This document shows, piece after piece, positions 51,346 through 59,664 of a stretch of 64,000 bases of DNA (position 1 is its first letter; the number at the start of each line of letters is the position of its first letter). The stretch lies in assembly GCA_910588955.1 (NCBI GenBank), contig CAJURQ010000001.1, positions 124,001-188,000 of the forward strand, read 5' to 3'. The notes beneath the pieces were generated by a model. That model was not told the DNA's origin, made no database searches, and saw only the letters and a program-made list of their open reading frames with translations. Source of the stretch: an uncultured Lachnospiraceae bacterium. GTDB lineage: Bacteria > Bacillota > Clostridia > Lachnospirales > Lachnospiraceae. Position numbers and translations under genes: made by a program.

Positions 51346-52176
51346 ATGTTTGTTGATTATCATGTACATACAGATTACAGCGACGATTCCGACTATCCCA
51401 TGGAGGATGTGGTGAAAGATGCCATCCGGCTTGGAATGGACGAAATCTGTATTACGGATCACGTGGACTATGGGGCGAAGGTGGACTGGGACAGCGGGGA
51501 GGAGATCCCCTACTGCGCCGGGCTTTTGATGGTAAATGTGGATTATCCGGCTTATGTGGAGGAGATTCGGCGCCTGCGGGAGCGGTACGCAGACCGAATC
51601 ACCGTGAAAATGGGTCTGGAGTTCGGGATGCAGAAGCATACGATCCCACAGTTTGAAGCCTTGTACAAAAGATACCCTTTTGACTTTATTATTCTATCGG
51701 TTCATCAGATCGAGGATAAAGGTTTCTGGTCGCAGGAATTTCAGCAGGGACGGACCCAGAAAGAGTACAATGAGCGATATTATGAGGAACTTCTGTATCT
51801 GGTAAAGCATTACCGGAATTACAGTGTGCTGGGGCATCTGGACTTGGTTTTAAGATACGATAAACTGGGCATTTATCCTTTCCGATATGTAAAACATTAT
51901 GTGGAGGAAATTCTCGCTGAGGTCATTAAAAGCGGGAAGGGTATTGAGATCAATACCTCTTCCCACCGATACGGGCTTACCGACTCCACTCCCTCGCGGG
52001 AAATCCTTACGATGTATCATGAGATGGGCGGAGAAATTCTGACGCTCGGCAGCGACAGCCACGCGCCGGCGCATCTCGGAACATATATGGAAGAGTCGAA
52101 AAGGCTGTTAAAAGAGATTGGTTTTAGGCATTTTTGTACTTATGACAAAATGCAGCCGCTTTTCCATGAATTATGA
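51346..52176 (+). CDS. hisJ: PHP-domain histidinol-phosphatase
   Basis: 276 residues of the PHP (polymerase and histidinol phosphatase) family. Metal ligands are visible in DYHVHTDYSDDS, ITDHVDYG, GLEFGMQ, HLDLVLRY and SDSHAP. Length agrees with HisJ-type histidinol-phosphatases (about 265), the phosphatase step of histidine synthesis, but other phosphoesters are possible. The ATG at 51346 gives the normal short N-terminus; ATG 51304 would add 14 unrelated residues. No other his genes are nearby. Confidence 0.82.
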   Translation: MFVDYHVHTDYSDDSDYPMEDVVKDAIRLGMDEICITDHVDYGAKVDWDSGEEIPYCAGLLMVNVDYPAYVEEIRRLRERYADRITVKMGLEFGMQKHTIPQFEALYKRYPFDFIILSVHQIEDKGFWSQEFQQGRTQKEYNERYYEELLYLVKHYRNYSVLGHLDLVLRYDKLGIYPFRYVKHYVEEILAEVIKSGKGIEINTSSHRYGLTDSTPSREILTMYHEMGGEILTLGSDSHAPAHLGTYMEESKRLLKEIGFRHFCTYDKMQPLFHEL

Positions 52177-52187
52177 TCCTTGCGATC

Positions 52188-52454
52188 TTATTTTTTTCGC
52201 ATTCGCATCATCTTATCAATGGCAGCGGCTTCCTCCGCCGAGGAATAGTTTTTGATGGTGGCGGCAATTGCTTCGATTTCCTCGTTGGAAAAAGTGATAT
52301 GTTCCGCCTGTCCCCGTTTGGCGACAGCCATCAGAAAGGGCAGCATCTGCTCTTTTTTTAGCGTACGGCTCTCAAAGACGAGCGCCTGTAAAAATTCCAG
52401 CTTTGCCTTGTCAATTTCGGCAAGCGCCGGATCGTTCATCCAGTCATTGTTCAT
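52188..52454 (-). CDS. Small conserved hypothetical protein
   Basis: 88 residues, soluble, helical, Met/Glu/Lys rich (LEFLQALVFES, MLPFLMAVAKRGQ, EEIEAIAATIKN). No family recognised with certainty. The ATG at 52454 lies 4 bases after GGAGGG; the ATG at 52466 would place the start before that site. It lies 38 bases downstream of the next minus gene and probably shares its transcript. Converges with the phosphatase gene, 11 bases apart. Confidence 0.6.
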   Translation of the reverse strand: MNNDWMNDPALAEIDKAKLEFLQALVFESRTLKKEQMLPFLMAVAKRGQAEHITFSNEEIEAIAATIKNYSSAEEAAAIDKMMRMRKK

Positions 52455-52492
52455 AGTACCCTCCAATGTGAATTAAAAAAAGTTCAGTTAGT

Positions 52493-53056
52493 CTATGGTT
52501 CGCTGTCAAACGGATGTTGTTGAAACATCTCATACATTTCTCGCTGCTCCGGGGTGAGCATGTTCATCAGCATATCCATCATGGGGGAGCTTGTGGATGC
52601 CGTTTGCTTGGAACGGTCTGCTGTGTCCGTTTCCTGCCCAGCCCCGGACAGCGGATTTTCAAACAGGGAATCCATATTCATGTCGGGGAAAATTTCCTGC
52701 ATGGCGCTCATGGTCTGGGACATTTCCTGTACAGTCTCCAGTGTCTGTAACATATTCTGTATTTGTTCCAGCTGCCGGATTTCCTCCGGGGTGGAGTAGA
52801 GACACAGTTCTCTGCACAGTTTTCGCAGATCGGGCTTTTCCGGTTGGGAAAGCCCACATCCGCTAAGCGCTGCACCGTGGTTTTTTGTGAGGTTCATAGT
52901 GTACTGCAGTTCCATATACTTGATGTAGACCGCCAGATGTTTCTGCATGGAAGGTTCTATGTAGGGGAGAAGAACCTTGAGCTTCTGGATCTGATTGGTG
53001 GTGTATAAGGCATCGAATGCCATAACATTTGAAGCATTTTCACTTTTATCCGCCAT
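52493..53056 (-). CDS. Met/Gln-rich hypothetical protein
   Basis: 187 residues, soluble, with no recognised domain. The N-terminal half is helical (IQKLKVLLPYIEPSMQKHLAVYIKYMELQ). The C-terminal half is Met/Gln/Glu-rich with low complexity (QTMSAMQEIFPDMNMDSL, MMDMLMNMLTPEQREMYEMF). It is encoded upstream of the small 88-residue protein on the same strand. Such paired proteins are common hypothetical genes in Lachnospiraceae. The role is unknown. Confidence 0.6.
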   Translation of the reverse strand: MADKSENASNVMAFDALYTTNQIQKLKVLLPYIEPSMQKHLAVYIKYMELQYTMNLTKNHGAALSGCGLSQPEKPDLRKLCRELCLYSTPEEIRQLEQIQNMLQTLETVQEMSQTMSAMQEIFPDMNMDSLFENPLSGAGQETDTADRSKQTASTSSPMMDMLMNMLTPEQREMYEMFQQHPFDSEP

Positions 53057-53109
53057 AAGCTATGCCTTTCTGATGCCTGTTTTCTCTACAGTATATGACA
53101 CATAAGAGA

Positions 53110-53143
53110 AAAATAGGCTCCGGCTCTGGCTGGAGCCTATTTT
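53110..53143 (-). terminator. Terminator of the Cys-rich small protein gene
   Basis: AAAATAGGCTCC / GGAGCCTATTTT with a 10-base loop; on the minus strand the stem is followed by TTTTTC. Confidence 0.8.
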
Positions 53144-53166
53144 CCGGATGTGCTTGAAAGATGTGT

Positions 53167-53203
53167 CGCGGACAGCCCGGCACGTAAATCGGGCTGTCAC
53201 GCG
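53167..53203. repeat. Strong inverted repeat downstream of the Cys-rich gene
   Basis: CGCG-GACAGCCCG pairs with CGGGCTGTC-a-CGCG around a 10-base loop. No T run. It lies in the 3' untranslated part of the minus-strand gene just before its terminator. Confidence 0.5.
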
Positions 53204-53231
53204 TAAGGATGGTTAATTGCGCTGCATGGTA

Positions 53232-53465
53232 CTAGTTATTGCAGCAGCAGGATAAGAGGATCAGAATCCAGATCCAAGAGCAGCAGTTATTGTCATTGCC
53301 GCCGAAGAGACCGTTTCCGCCGAAAAGACCGCCGCCACAACCGCAGCCGTCGCCGTTACCTCCACAGCAGGATAACAGGATCAGAATCCAGATCCAGGAA
53401 CCGCAGCCGTTATTGGCGGTAGCGGGGGTGCTGCATCCGCAGTGTGTTGCTGTAAGATCACTCAT
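53232..53465 (-). CDS. Small Gly/Cys-rich protein with duplicated membrane motif
   Basis: 77 residues. The block SWIWILILLSCC occurs twice (about residues 22-33 and 62-73), each just after a Cys and separated by a Gly/Cys linker (GDGCGCGGGLFGGNGLFGG). The N-terminus carries a further CGCS. This gives two short hydrophobic hairpins or helices bounded by cysteines. It recalls YjcZ-type sporulation peptides and spore-surface small proteins, but no family is certain. GGAGGG is 7 bases before the ATG at 53465; the upstream ATG lies before that site. It has its own terminator. Confidence 0.65.
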   Translation of the reverse strand: MSDLTATHCGCSTPATANNGCGSWIWILILLSCCGGNGDGCGCGGGLFGGNGLFGGNDNNCCSWIWILILLSCCCNN

Positions 53466-53539
53466 TTTAGTGCCCTCCAAATGTTAGTTATGGTTTATCT
53501 TATGTGGAGGGAGTGAATTTGTGCCTGCGGGAAACAATT

Positions 53540-54001
53540 TCATTTGTCGTTTCTTTTTAACGTGATAACTGCATGGCATGTCAAACCAAACACAAGAGAA
53601 AAACAGCCGCCGCCGAACAGGAATGCGCCCCACCCGGCCCCCGACATTGACATAAAACCGCCGACAAAGAAAATACCAATGCCAAGAAATATACCGACAC
53701 CGTAGAAAAGTCCAATCGCCATATCATACTTATTCAATTGTTGTTTCTCTTTTTTTTCATGGGTTTCCATTTTCGTAATTACCTCCGTTGCAAAATCGTC
53801 CATGTGGACTCCGAAAAGAAAGCAAATTTTTTTCAGCATATGTAAATCGGGTTCATTGACATCTCTCTCCCAATTCGATAATGCCTGCCGGGTAACATTC
53901 AATTTCCCGGCTAATTCTTCCTGTGTCATTCCCGATTGTGTTCGCAGATGACGTATTTGCTTTCCGGTTGTAATATCCGTCTGTTTCTGTTCCTGATTCA
54001 A
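53540..54001 (-). CDS. XRE-family regulator with membrane tail
   Basis: 153 residues: an N-terminal XRE helix-turn-helix (IRHLRTQSGMTQEELAGKLNVTRQALSNWERD) followed by two transmembrane helices (YGVGIFLGIGIFFVGGF, AFLFGGGCFSLVFGL). Membrane-tethered regulators of this layout are common in Firmicutes. The start is a TTG at 54001 with AGGAGG 7 bases upstream. The upstream region has a -35/-10 pair and a large palindrome over the -35 box, suggesting autoregulation. Confidence 0.85.
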   Translation of the reverse strand: MNQEQKQTDITTGKQIRHLRTQSGMTQEELAGKLNVTRQALSNWERDVNEPDLHMLKKICFLFGVHMDDFATEVITKMETHEKKEKQQLNKYDMAIGLFYGVGIFLGIGIFFVGGFMSMSGAGWGAFLFGGGCFSLVFGLTCHAVITLKRNDK

Positions 54002-54024
54002 AATAGTGCCTCCTCTCTGGTACG

Positions 54025-54073
54025 ATTCTAGCAATGATATTTCGCAATAGCAAGCAAGGAACGCTTGCATTGC
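54025..54073 (-). promoter_or_regulatory. Promoter and palindromic operator of the XRE gene
   Basis: On the minus strand, TTGCTA (54053-54048), 17 bases, TAGAAT (54030-54025). GCAAT-a-GCAAGC pairs with GCTTGC-ATTGC (54044-54073) and covers the -35 box, consistent with self-repression by the XRE protein. Confidence 0.55.
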
Positions 54074-54108
54074 GGTTTTATTTTAAGAAATAGGAGGGCT
54101 TGAAACGT

Positions 54109-54150
54109 ATGTTCGGTTGTGGTAAGATATCAATATGTCTGAAAACATAA
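54109..54150 (+). CDS. Possible 13-residue leader peptide overlapping the NusG-II gene start
   Basis: An ATG at 54109, 10 bases after AGGAGGG (54092-54098), opens a 13-codon frame (MFGCGKISICLKT) that ends inside the next gene at 54150. The downstream ATG at 54135 has only a weak site of its own, so translation through the short frame may deliver ribosomes to it. Confidence 0.35.
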   Translation: MFGCGKISICLKT

Positions 54151-54722
54151 GGGAAAAGAACAGAAGAGAGGGTGGACGGATTCGCAGGGCGGATATATGT
54201 CTCGTGGCATGTTTCCTGCTTTTGGCGGTGGGAAGCTTTGCATGGTCCGCCGTGAGCCGGAAGGACGGGCAGACTTTGCGGATATCCGGCGACGGGGAGA
54301 GCATTGAGGAAGTGTCTCTGGCAGAGATAAGAGGGCATGACCCGGCGGGGGCAGGGCGTGGGAGCGCATCGGAAACAGCCCGCTATTGTCTGATTCTCTA
54401 TGAGAACGGGCGCGCTTCCGGCGAGTGGTATGAGGAAAGCCCTGATTTGTCTGCCGTTGTTTCGGAGGGAAGCAGCTACAATCTTTTGGCGGTAGACGGA
54501 GAACAGATCCGGATGCAGGCTGCCGACTGTCCCGATCAGATCTGCGTGCACCATATACCCATCAAGGGCGGCGGGGAGAGCATTATCTGTCTGCCTCATA
54601 AGCTGGTGGTGGAAATTGTGGGCGGGACGGATGCGGAAACGCCGGATGCGACAGCAAGGGCATGTCAGGCAGGAAAAATGGCATGGAATGAGGGGAGGCG
54701 CAGCTATGAGACGGACGGCTGA
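54135..54722 (+). CDS. NusG domain II-containing membrane protein
   Basis: 195 residues: one N-terminal transmembrane helix (ADICLVACFLLLAVGSFAW) followed by an extracytoplasmic NusG-II type beta domain (ISGDGESIEEVSL, YNLLAVDGEQIRMQAADCPDQICVHH, IICLPHKLVVEI). The CPDQICVHH..CLPHKL pattern is characteristic. The family is usually found beside a Gx-type membrane protein in Firmicutes, as here. Function is not established. Its end overlaps the next gene by 17 bases. Confidence 0.8.
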   Translation: MSENIREKNRREGGRIRRADICLVACFLLLAVGSFAWSAVSRKDGQTLRISGDGESIEEVSLAEIRGHDPAGAGRGSASETARYCLILYENGRASGEWYEESPDLSAVVSEGSSYNLLAVDGEQIRMQAADCPDQICVHHIPIKGGGESIICLPHKLVVEIVGGTDAETPDATARACQAGKMAWNEGRRSYETDG

Positions 54723-55200
54723 ACTTGGACTGATGCTTGCGATTGCGCTGATTTTGTCCTATGTGGAATCCCTGATTCCCTTTTCCTTCGGCATACCGGG
54801 GATTAAGCTGGGGCTGCCCAACCTGATCGTGCTGCTTCTGTTATATGAGAAGCCCAAAACGGGCGGGAAGCGGGAGGCGCTTTTAGTGAACAGTCTGCGC
54901 ATTGTCCTGTCCGGTTTTCTGTTCAGCAATCTCTATGCCATCTTGTATGCCCTTGCAGGAGCAGCGTTCAGTTTTGCAGCGATGGTTCTCGGCAGGCGGA
55001 CGAGGCGGTTTTCCATGGTTGGGGTGAGTGTGCTCGGCGGCGTGTTCCACAATGTGGGGCAGCTTTTGGTGGCGATGGCGGTGGTGGAGACCTTTGCCGT
55101 TTCCTATTACGCGCCCTTTCTGCTTGTGGCTGGCACGGTGACGGGGGCGGTTCTCGGGATTGTGGGCATAACGCTTCTGCCTTATCTGCGACGGACTTAA
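54706..55200 (+). CDS. Gx transporter / heptaprenyl diphosphate synthase component I-like protein
   Basis: 164 residues, about five membrane helices. The start RTAELGLMLAIALILSYVESLIPFSFGIPGIKLGLPNL is diagnostic of the Hep_PPS_I (Gx transporter) family. Members resemble ECF-type substrate-binding subunits; the name heptaprenyl synthase component I is historical. GGGGAGG is 7 bases before the ATG at 54706. It overlaps the NusG-II gene, so both are coupled. Confidence 0.85.
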   Translation: MRRTAELGLMLAIALILSYVESLIPFSFGIPGIKLGLPNLIVLLLLYEKPKTGGKREALLVNSLRIVLSGFLFSNLYAILYALAGAAFSFAAMVLGRRTRRFSMVGVSVLGGVFHNVGQLLVAMAVVETFAVSYYAPFLLVAGTVTGAVLGIVGITLLPYLRRT

Positions 55201-55301
55201 AGTAAGGCGCGGGGATATGAGGCAGAACTGCGAGAGCGGGAGGCGCTGTTAAAGGCATTATCCGCATAGATTTTAGCAAAATAAGGAAAGGAACGGGAAT
55301 C

Positions 55302-55925
55302 ATGTATGCATACATAAGGGGAACTCTTGCGGAGATTGCGGAGGACGCGGTCGTTGTGGAGGCGGGAGGAATTGGCTATAACATCAAGGTTTCCACCGCT
55401 ACGGCGGCGCTTCTGCCCGGCGTTGGAAATGAAGTGAAGATATATACATATACGCTTGTGAGGGAAGACGCGTTTTCGCTTTTCGGTTTCCTGACAAGGG
55501 ATGATCTGGAAATTTTTAAAAAGCTGATTGCGGTAAACGGGATCGGACCGAAGGGCGGGCTTGCGATTCTCTCGGTGATGGGCGCGGATGATCTGCGGTT
55601 CGCCGTTATGGCGGGGGACGCGAAGGCGATCGCCAAAGCGCCGGGGATCGGCGCGAAGACGGCGGAGCGGGTGATTCTGGAACTGCGGGATAAGATTTCC
55701 CTTGAAGATACCCTGAGGGGGCTTGGCGAGCCGGTGAGCGCTGCGGGAGCCGCCGCGGCAGGAGCACAGGGCGGTGACAATCTGATGAAGCGGGAGGCGA
55801 TAGAGGCGCTTGTGGCGCTCGGCTATTCCGCCTCCGACGCCACCGCTGCGGTGAAGAAGGTGGAGACCACGGAGGATGCTAACTCGGAGACGATTTTAAA
55901 ACTTGCGCTGAAACATATATTTTAA
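55302..55925 (+). CDS. ruvA: Holliday junction helicase subunit RuvA
   Basis: DNA-binding tetramer that targets RuvB to four-way junctions. 207 residues with the OB-fold start (MYAYIRGTLAEIAEDAVVVEAGGIGYNI), two helix-hairpin-helix motifs (LIAVNGIGPKGGLAIL, IAKAPGIGAKTAERVILEL) and the C-terminal RuvB-contact domain (AIEALVALGYSASDATAAVKK). Length is normal. ruvB usually follows at once; here it is 6.3 kb away. Confidence 0.95.
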   Translation: MYAYIRGTLAEIAEDAVVVEAGGIGYNIKVSTATAALLPGVGNEVKIYTYTLVREDAFSLFGFLTRDDLEIFKKLIAVNGIGPKGGLAILSVMGADDLRFAVMAGDAKAIAKAPGIGAKTAERVILELRDKISLEDTLRGLGEPVSAAGAAAAGAQGGDNLMKREAIEALVALGYSASDATAAVKKVETTEDANSETILKLALKHIF

Positions 55926-55988
55926 CAGCTCAGCCAGAAGCGCGGTTTTGCGAATGGCGCGGCTGAGCGTTACACGGAGGAATACACA

Positions 55989-57773
55989 TTGATTTTCGGA
56001 AAACACATCAACCGATATTATTTCAAGCACGCACCGCTTTTGCTTGTGGGCATTGCGGCACTTGTTTTTGTGGATTATTTTCAATTGATTTTGCCGGAAC
56101 TTTACCGTATCGTGGTAAACGGCATGAACGGCAGTCTTGTGGAAGTGGGCGGGGAGCTTGTGCCCTTTACCATGGATGTGCTGTTAGGTGAAGTGTGCCG
56201 GCGCGCCATTGTAGTCATTCTGGTTATGGTGGTTGGGCGTTTTCTCTGGCGCGTCAGTTTTTACGGGGCGGCGATCAAGGTGGAAACCGATCTGCGAAAC
56301 CATATGTTTGATCACTGCAAGAATCTCTCGCAGGAATATTTTCAGGTGAACAAGGTCGGCAATCTGATGAGTCTGTTTACGAACGATCTGGACACCATAC
56401 AGGAGTGCTTCGGAGACGGTATTCTTATGTTTGCCGACGCCCTGTTTCTGGGGCTGCTCGCCTTCTTTAAAATGTGGAACATGGACAGGCGGCTGACGGG
56501 GCTTTCCATGATTCCGATGATACTGTTGTTTCTGATTGGCACGGTTTTGTTCAAGGCGATGAAGGCGAAGTGGGAGGTCAGGCAGGAGGCGTTTTCCAGA
56601 CTGTCCGATTTTTCACAGGAAAACTTTTCGGGTATCGCGGTGATCAAAGCTTTTGTGAAAGAATATCTGGAACTGAAAGAGTTTGAGAAACTGAACCGGG
56701 AAAACGAGGATATCAACGTGGCTTACACCCGGATTTCCATGCTGCTTGATTGTTTGACGTTTCTGCTTGTGGAGTCGGTGATCTGCGTGATCCTCGGTTA
56801 CGGCGGCTATCTGGTTTACTGTGGCAGGTTTGACGCTGGGCAGCTTGTGGAATATATTGTTTATTTTGATTCCATCATCTGGCCGGTCATGGCGGTATCC
56901 ATGCTGATTGAGAAGACGTCCAGGGGAAAGGCGTCCTTAAACCGAATCAGCGAGCTTTTGGATGCCGAGATCACGGTGAAAGACAGGGAGGATGTGACAC
57001 AGCTGCGCGATATGAAGGGGGAGATCGAGTTCAGGCACCTTACGTTCCGCTATCCCGACGGGGAGACGGACGCGCTAAAGGACGTCTCCTTTACCATTCA
57101 CGCGGGAGAGAGCGTGGGCGTGGTGGGCAGGACCGGCTCCGGGAAGACGATTCTCGTGGATCTGATCCTGCGCGCCTACAATGTGCCGGACGGTACGCTC
57201 TTTATCGACGGGCACGACGTGAACACGGTTTCCATCCGCTCTGTTCGGGAGGGGTGTTCCTATGTGCCGCAGGATAATTTTCTCTTTTCCGATACCATTG
57301 AAAACAATATTTCCTTCGCGGTGGATGAAGTGGACGATGCGCTGGTGGAGCGGGCGGCGAAGCTGTCTGACGTGCATGACGACATCGTGGATTTTACAGC
57401 CGGGTACCGGACGGTGTTGGGCGAGCGGGGCGTGACGGTCTCCGGCGGGCAGAAACAGCGGATTTCCATTGCCCGTGCGCTCATAAAGGAGTCGGCGGTA
57501 TTGATTTTGGATGATTCTGTTTCGGCGGTGGATATGAAAACCGAAAAAATCATTCTGAGAAACCTTCTGGAGAGCAGAAGGGGCAGAACAACGATATTGA
57601 TTGCCCACAGAATCTCCACAGTGGAGCATATGGATAAAATTATCTTTATAGATGAGGGGTGTGTCCGCGCGGTGGGCAGCCATGAAAATCTCTATGAGAG
57701 TTGTGCGGATTATCGGCGTATGGTCGATCTGCAGCGCATGGAGGAGGAAGAAGGGGGTGAGGCAGATGTATGA
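55989..57773 (+). CDS. ABC exporter half-transporter, degenerate ATPase site
   Basis: 594 residues: an N-terminal six-helix permease domain (about 1-320) and a C-terminal ATPase. Walker A GRTGSGKT, signature VSGGQKQRISIARAL, Walker B VLILDDSVSAVD, switch His in IAHRIS. The catalytic Glu after Walker B is Asp, as in one half of heterodimeric exporters such as TM287/288. TTG start at 55989 with ACGGAGG 8 bases before. Overlaps the next half-transporter by 8 bases, so the two make a heterodimer. Substrate unknown; many relatives export drugs or peptides. Confidence 0.9.
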   Translation: MIFGKHINRYYFKHAPLLLVGIAALVFVDYFQLILPELYRIVVNGMNGSLVEVGGELVPFTMDVLLGEVCRRAIVVILVMVVGRFLWRVSFYGAAIKVETDLRNHMFDHCKNLSQEYFQVNKVGNLMSLFTNDLDTIQECFGDGILMFADALFLGLLAFFKMWNMDRRLTGLSMIPMILLFLIGTVLFKAMKAKWEVRQEAFSRLSDFSQENFSGIAVIKAFVKEYLELKEFEKLNRENEDINVAYTRISMLLDCLTFLLVESVICVILGYGGYLVYCGRFDAGQLVEYIVYFDSIIWPVMAVSMLIEKTSRGKASLNRISELLDAEITVKDREDVTQLRDMKGEIEFRHLTFRYPDGETDALKDVSFTIHAGESVGVVGRTGSGKTILVDLILRAYNVPDGTLFIDGHDVNTVSIRSVREGCSYVPQDNFLFSDTIENNISFAVDEVDDALVERAAKLSDVHDDIVDFTAGYRTVLGERGVTVSGGQKQRISIARALIKESAVLILDDSVSAVDMKTEKIILRNLLESRRGRTTILIAHRISTVEHMDKIIFIDEGCVRAVGSHENLYESCADYRRMVDLQRMEEEEGGEADV

Positions 57774-59664
57774 GTATTATCCGCTGATCGTAGTGGGTGC
57801 GATAGTCGGGCTGTTCTCTCTTGTCCTTATGATCGCTTACCTGACGGTAAAAGATAAAAAGCAGACGATGGGTTTTGAGAGGCAGATCGGCGACAGAGAG
57901 ATTATGAGGCGGCTTCTGCATTACGCAAGACCGTATCTGCCGCGGTTTCTTCTGGTGGGCGTCGTCATGCTGCTTACCATCGCCTACGATGTGGTTTCCC
58001 CCTTTATCATCGGACGGATTGAGGAGATCGTCGCGGGAGATTTTGAGATGCCGCAGATTTACCGGGCGATGGCGGTCTATGTGAGCATTCTGATCGTCTC
58101 TATGGTATGTGCGTACATACAGGCGGTGGTGCTGCAAAAGACGGGACAACGGATTATTTCCTTCATGAGGGAAGACCTGTTTGTGAAGATAGAAAGCCTT
58201 TCCCACGAGCAGTTAAACGAGATACCCGTCGGCAAGCTTGTGACACGTGTGACCAACGACACCAACGCGATCTCCATGATGTTTACGAACCTGCTTGTCA
58301 ATTTTGTAAAAAATATATTCGTGATCGTAGGTGTTTTCGCGGCTATGCTTGTGTTAAGCTATGAGTTGACGCTGATGATCCTCTGCTTTGTGCCTTTTAT
58401 CGTGCTGTTTACGGTGATTTTCCGCAAGTTTTCGAGACGCGCCTACCGGAAGGTGAAGGACTGCACCACGGATATCAACACCTATCTGTCCGAGAACCTT
58501 TCGGGTATCAAGATCACGCAGATCTTTAACCGGGAGGACGCAAAGATGCAGGATTTCCGGGAAAAGAGCAATGCGCTGGGGCGGGCAAAGCAGGAGCAGA
58601 TACTGGTGTTCGGTATTTTCCGCCCGCTTGTGTATATGCTCTACGTCAGTTCCATTCTCTGTCTTTTGTATCTGGGCGGCAGAGGGTATCTGGAAAATCA
58701 GGTGTTTATGGGACAGGTGATCACGAGCGGCATGCTGGTGTCTTTCTACATGTATATTTCAAAGTTTTTTAACCCGATCCAGAATCTGGCGGAGCAGTTT
58801 AACTGGCTGCAGTCGGCGCTTGCCTCGGCGGAAAAGGTCTTTACGATCATGGATTTGGAGCCGCACATTCAGGATGCGCCGGACGCGGCGGATCTGGAGA
58901 CGGTGAGGGGCGAGATCGAGTTTCGGGACGTGTGGTTTTCCTACGTGGAGGGGGAGTGGGTGTTAAAAGGTGTTTCCTTCCATGTGATGCCGAAGGAGAC
59001 GGTTGCCTTCGTCGGTTCCACAGGCTCCGGCAAGACGACGATCCTGTCGCTCCTTTGCAGGAATTTTGAGTTTCAGAAAGGGGAAATCCTCATAGACGGG
59101 ATCGACATACGAAAGATCAAAATTTCTTCCCTGCGCAGGCATTTCGGGCAGATGCTGCAGGATGTATTTCTGTTTTCGGGGACGATCCGAAGCAATATCG
59201 CGCTGCGGGCGGAACATATTTCCGACGAGGAGATCAGGGAGGCGTGCCGCTATGTGAACGCGGATCATTTTATTGACAAACTGGAAAAAGGGCTGGATGA
59301 GGAAGTGCGGGAGAGGGGAAACAATTTTTCGGCGGGACAGCGGCAGCTTTTGTCCTTTGCAAGGACCATTGTGCATAAACCGGCGGTGATGATTCTGGAC
59401 GAGGCGACGGCGAATATTGATACCGAAACGGAGCTTCTGATCCAAAATTCACTGGAAAAGATGCAGAATATCGGAACGATGCTGATGGTGGCGCACAGGC
59501 TGTCCACGATTCAGAACGCGGACAACATTGTTGTGCTGTCCCACGGAAAAATCGTTGAGCAGGGAACCCATCAGGAACTTCTGGAGCTGCGCGGGAAATA
59601 TTACCGGCTGTATCACTTGCAGTTCAGACGGGAGGAGATGGCGCGCGAGAGTGGGAACGTTTAG
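57766..59664 (+). CDS. ABC exporter half-transporter, canonical ATPase site
   Basis: 632 residues: an extra N-terminal helix (LIVVGAIVGLFSLVLMIAYLT), a six-helix exporter permease domain and an ATPase with Walker A GSTGSGKTT, signature FSAGQRQLLSFAR, Walker B VMILDEATANID (catalytic Glu present) and AHRLS. It complements the degenerate partner upstream, giving one active and one inactive nucleotide site. ATG 57766 lies in the end of the upstream gene. The 3' end overlaps the convergent PII-like gene by 4 bases. Confidence 0.9.
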   Translation: MYEYYPLIVVGAIVGLFSLVLMIAYLTVKDKKQTMGFERQIGDREIMRRLLHYARPYLPRFLLVGVVMLLTIAYDVVSPFIIGRIEEIVAGDFEMPQIYRAMAVYVSILIVSMVCAYIQAVVLQKTGQRIISFMREDLFVKIESLSHEQLNEIPVGKLVTRVTNDTNAISMMFTNLLVNFVKNIFVIVGVFAAMLVLSYELTLMILCFVPFIVLFTVIFRKFSRRAYRKVKDCTTDINTYLSENLSGIKITQIFNREDAKMQDFREKSNALGRAKQEQILVFGIFRPLVYMLYVSSILCLLYLGGRGYLENQVFMGQVITSGMLVSFYMYISKFFNPIQNLAEQFNWLQSALASAEKVFTIMDLEPHIQDAPDAADLETVRGEIEFRDVWFSYVEGEWVLKGVSFHVMPKETVAFVGSTGSGKTTILSLLCRNFEFQKGEILIDGIDIRKIKISSLRRHFGQMLQDVFLFSGTIRSNIALRAEHISDEEIREACRYVNADHFIDKLEKGLDEEVRERGNNFSAGQRQLLSFARTIVHKPAVMILDEATANIDTETELLIQNSLEKMQNIGTMLMVAHRLSTIQNADNIVVLSHGKIVEQGTHQELLELRGKYYRLYHLQFRREEMARESGNV

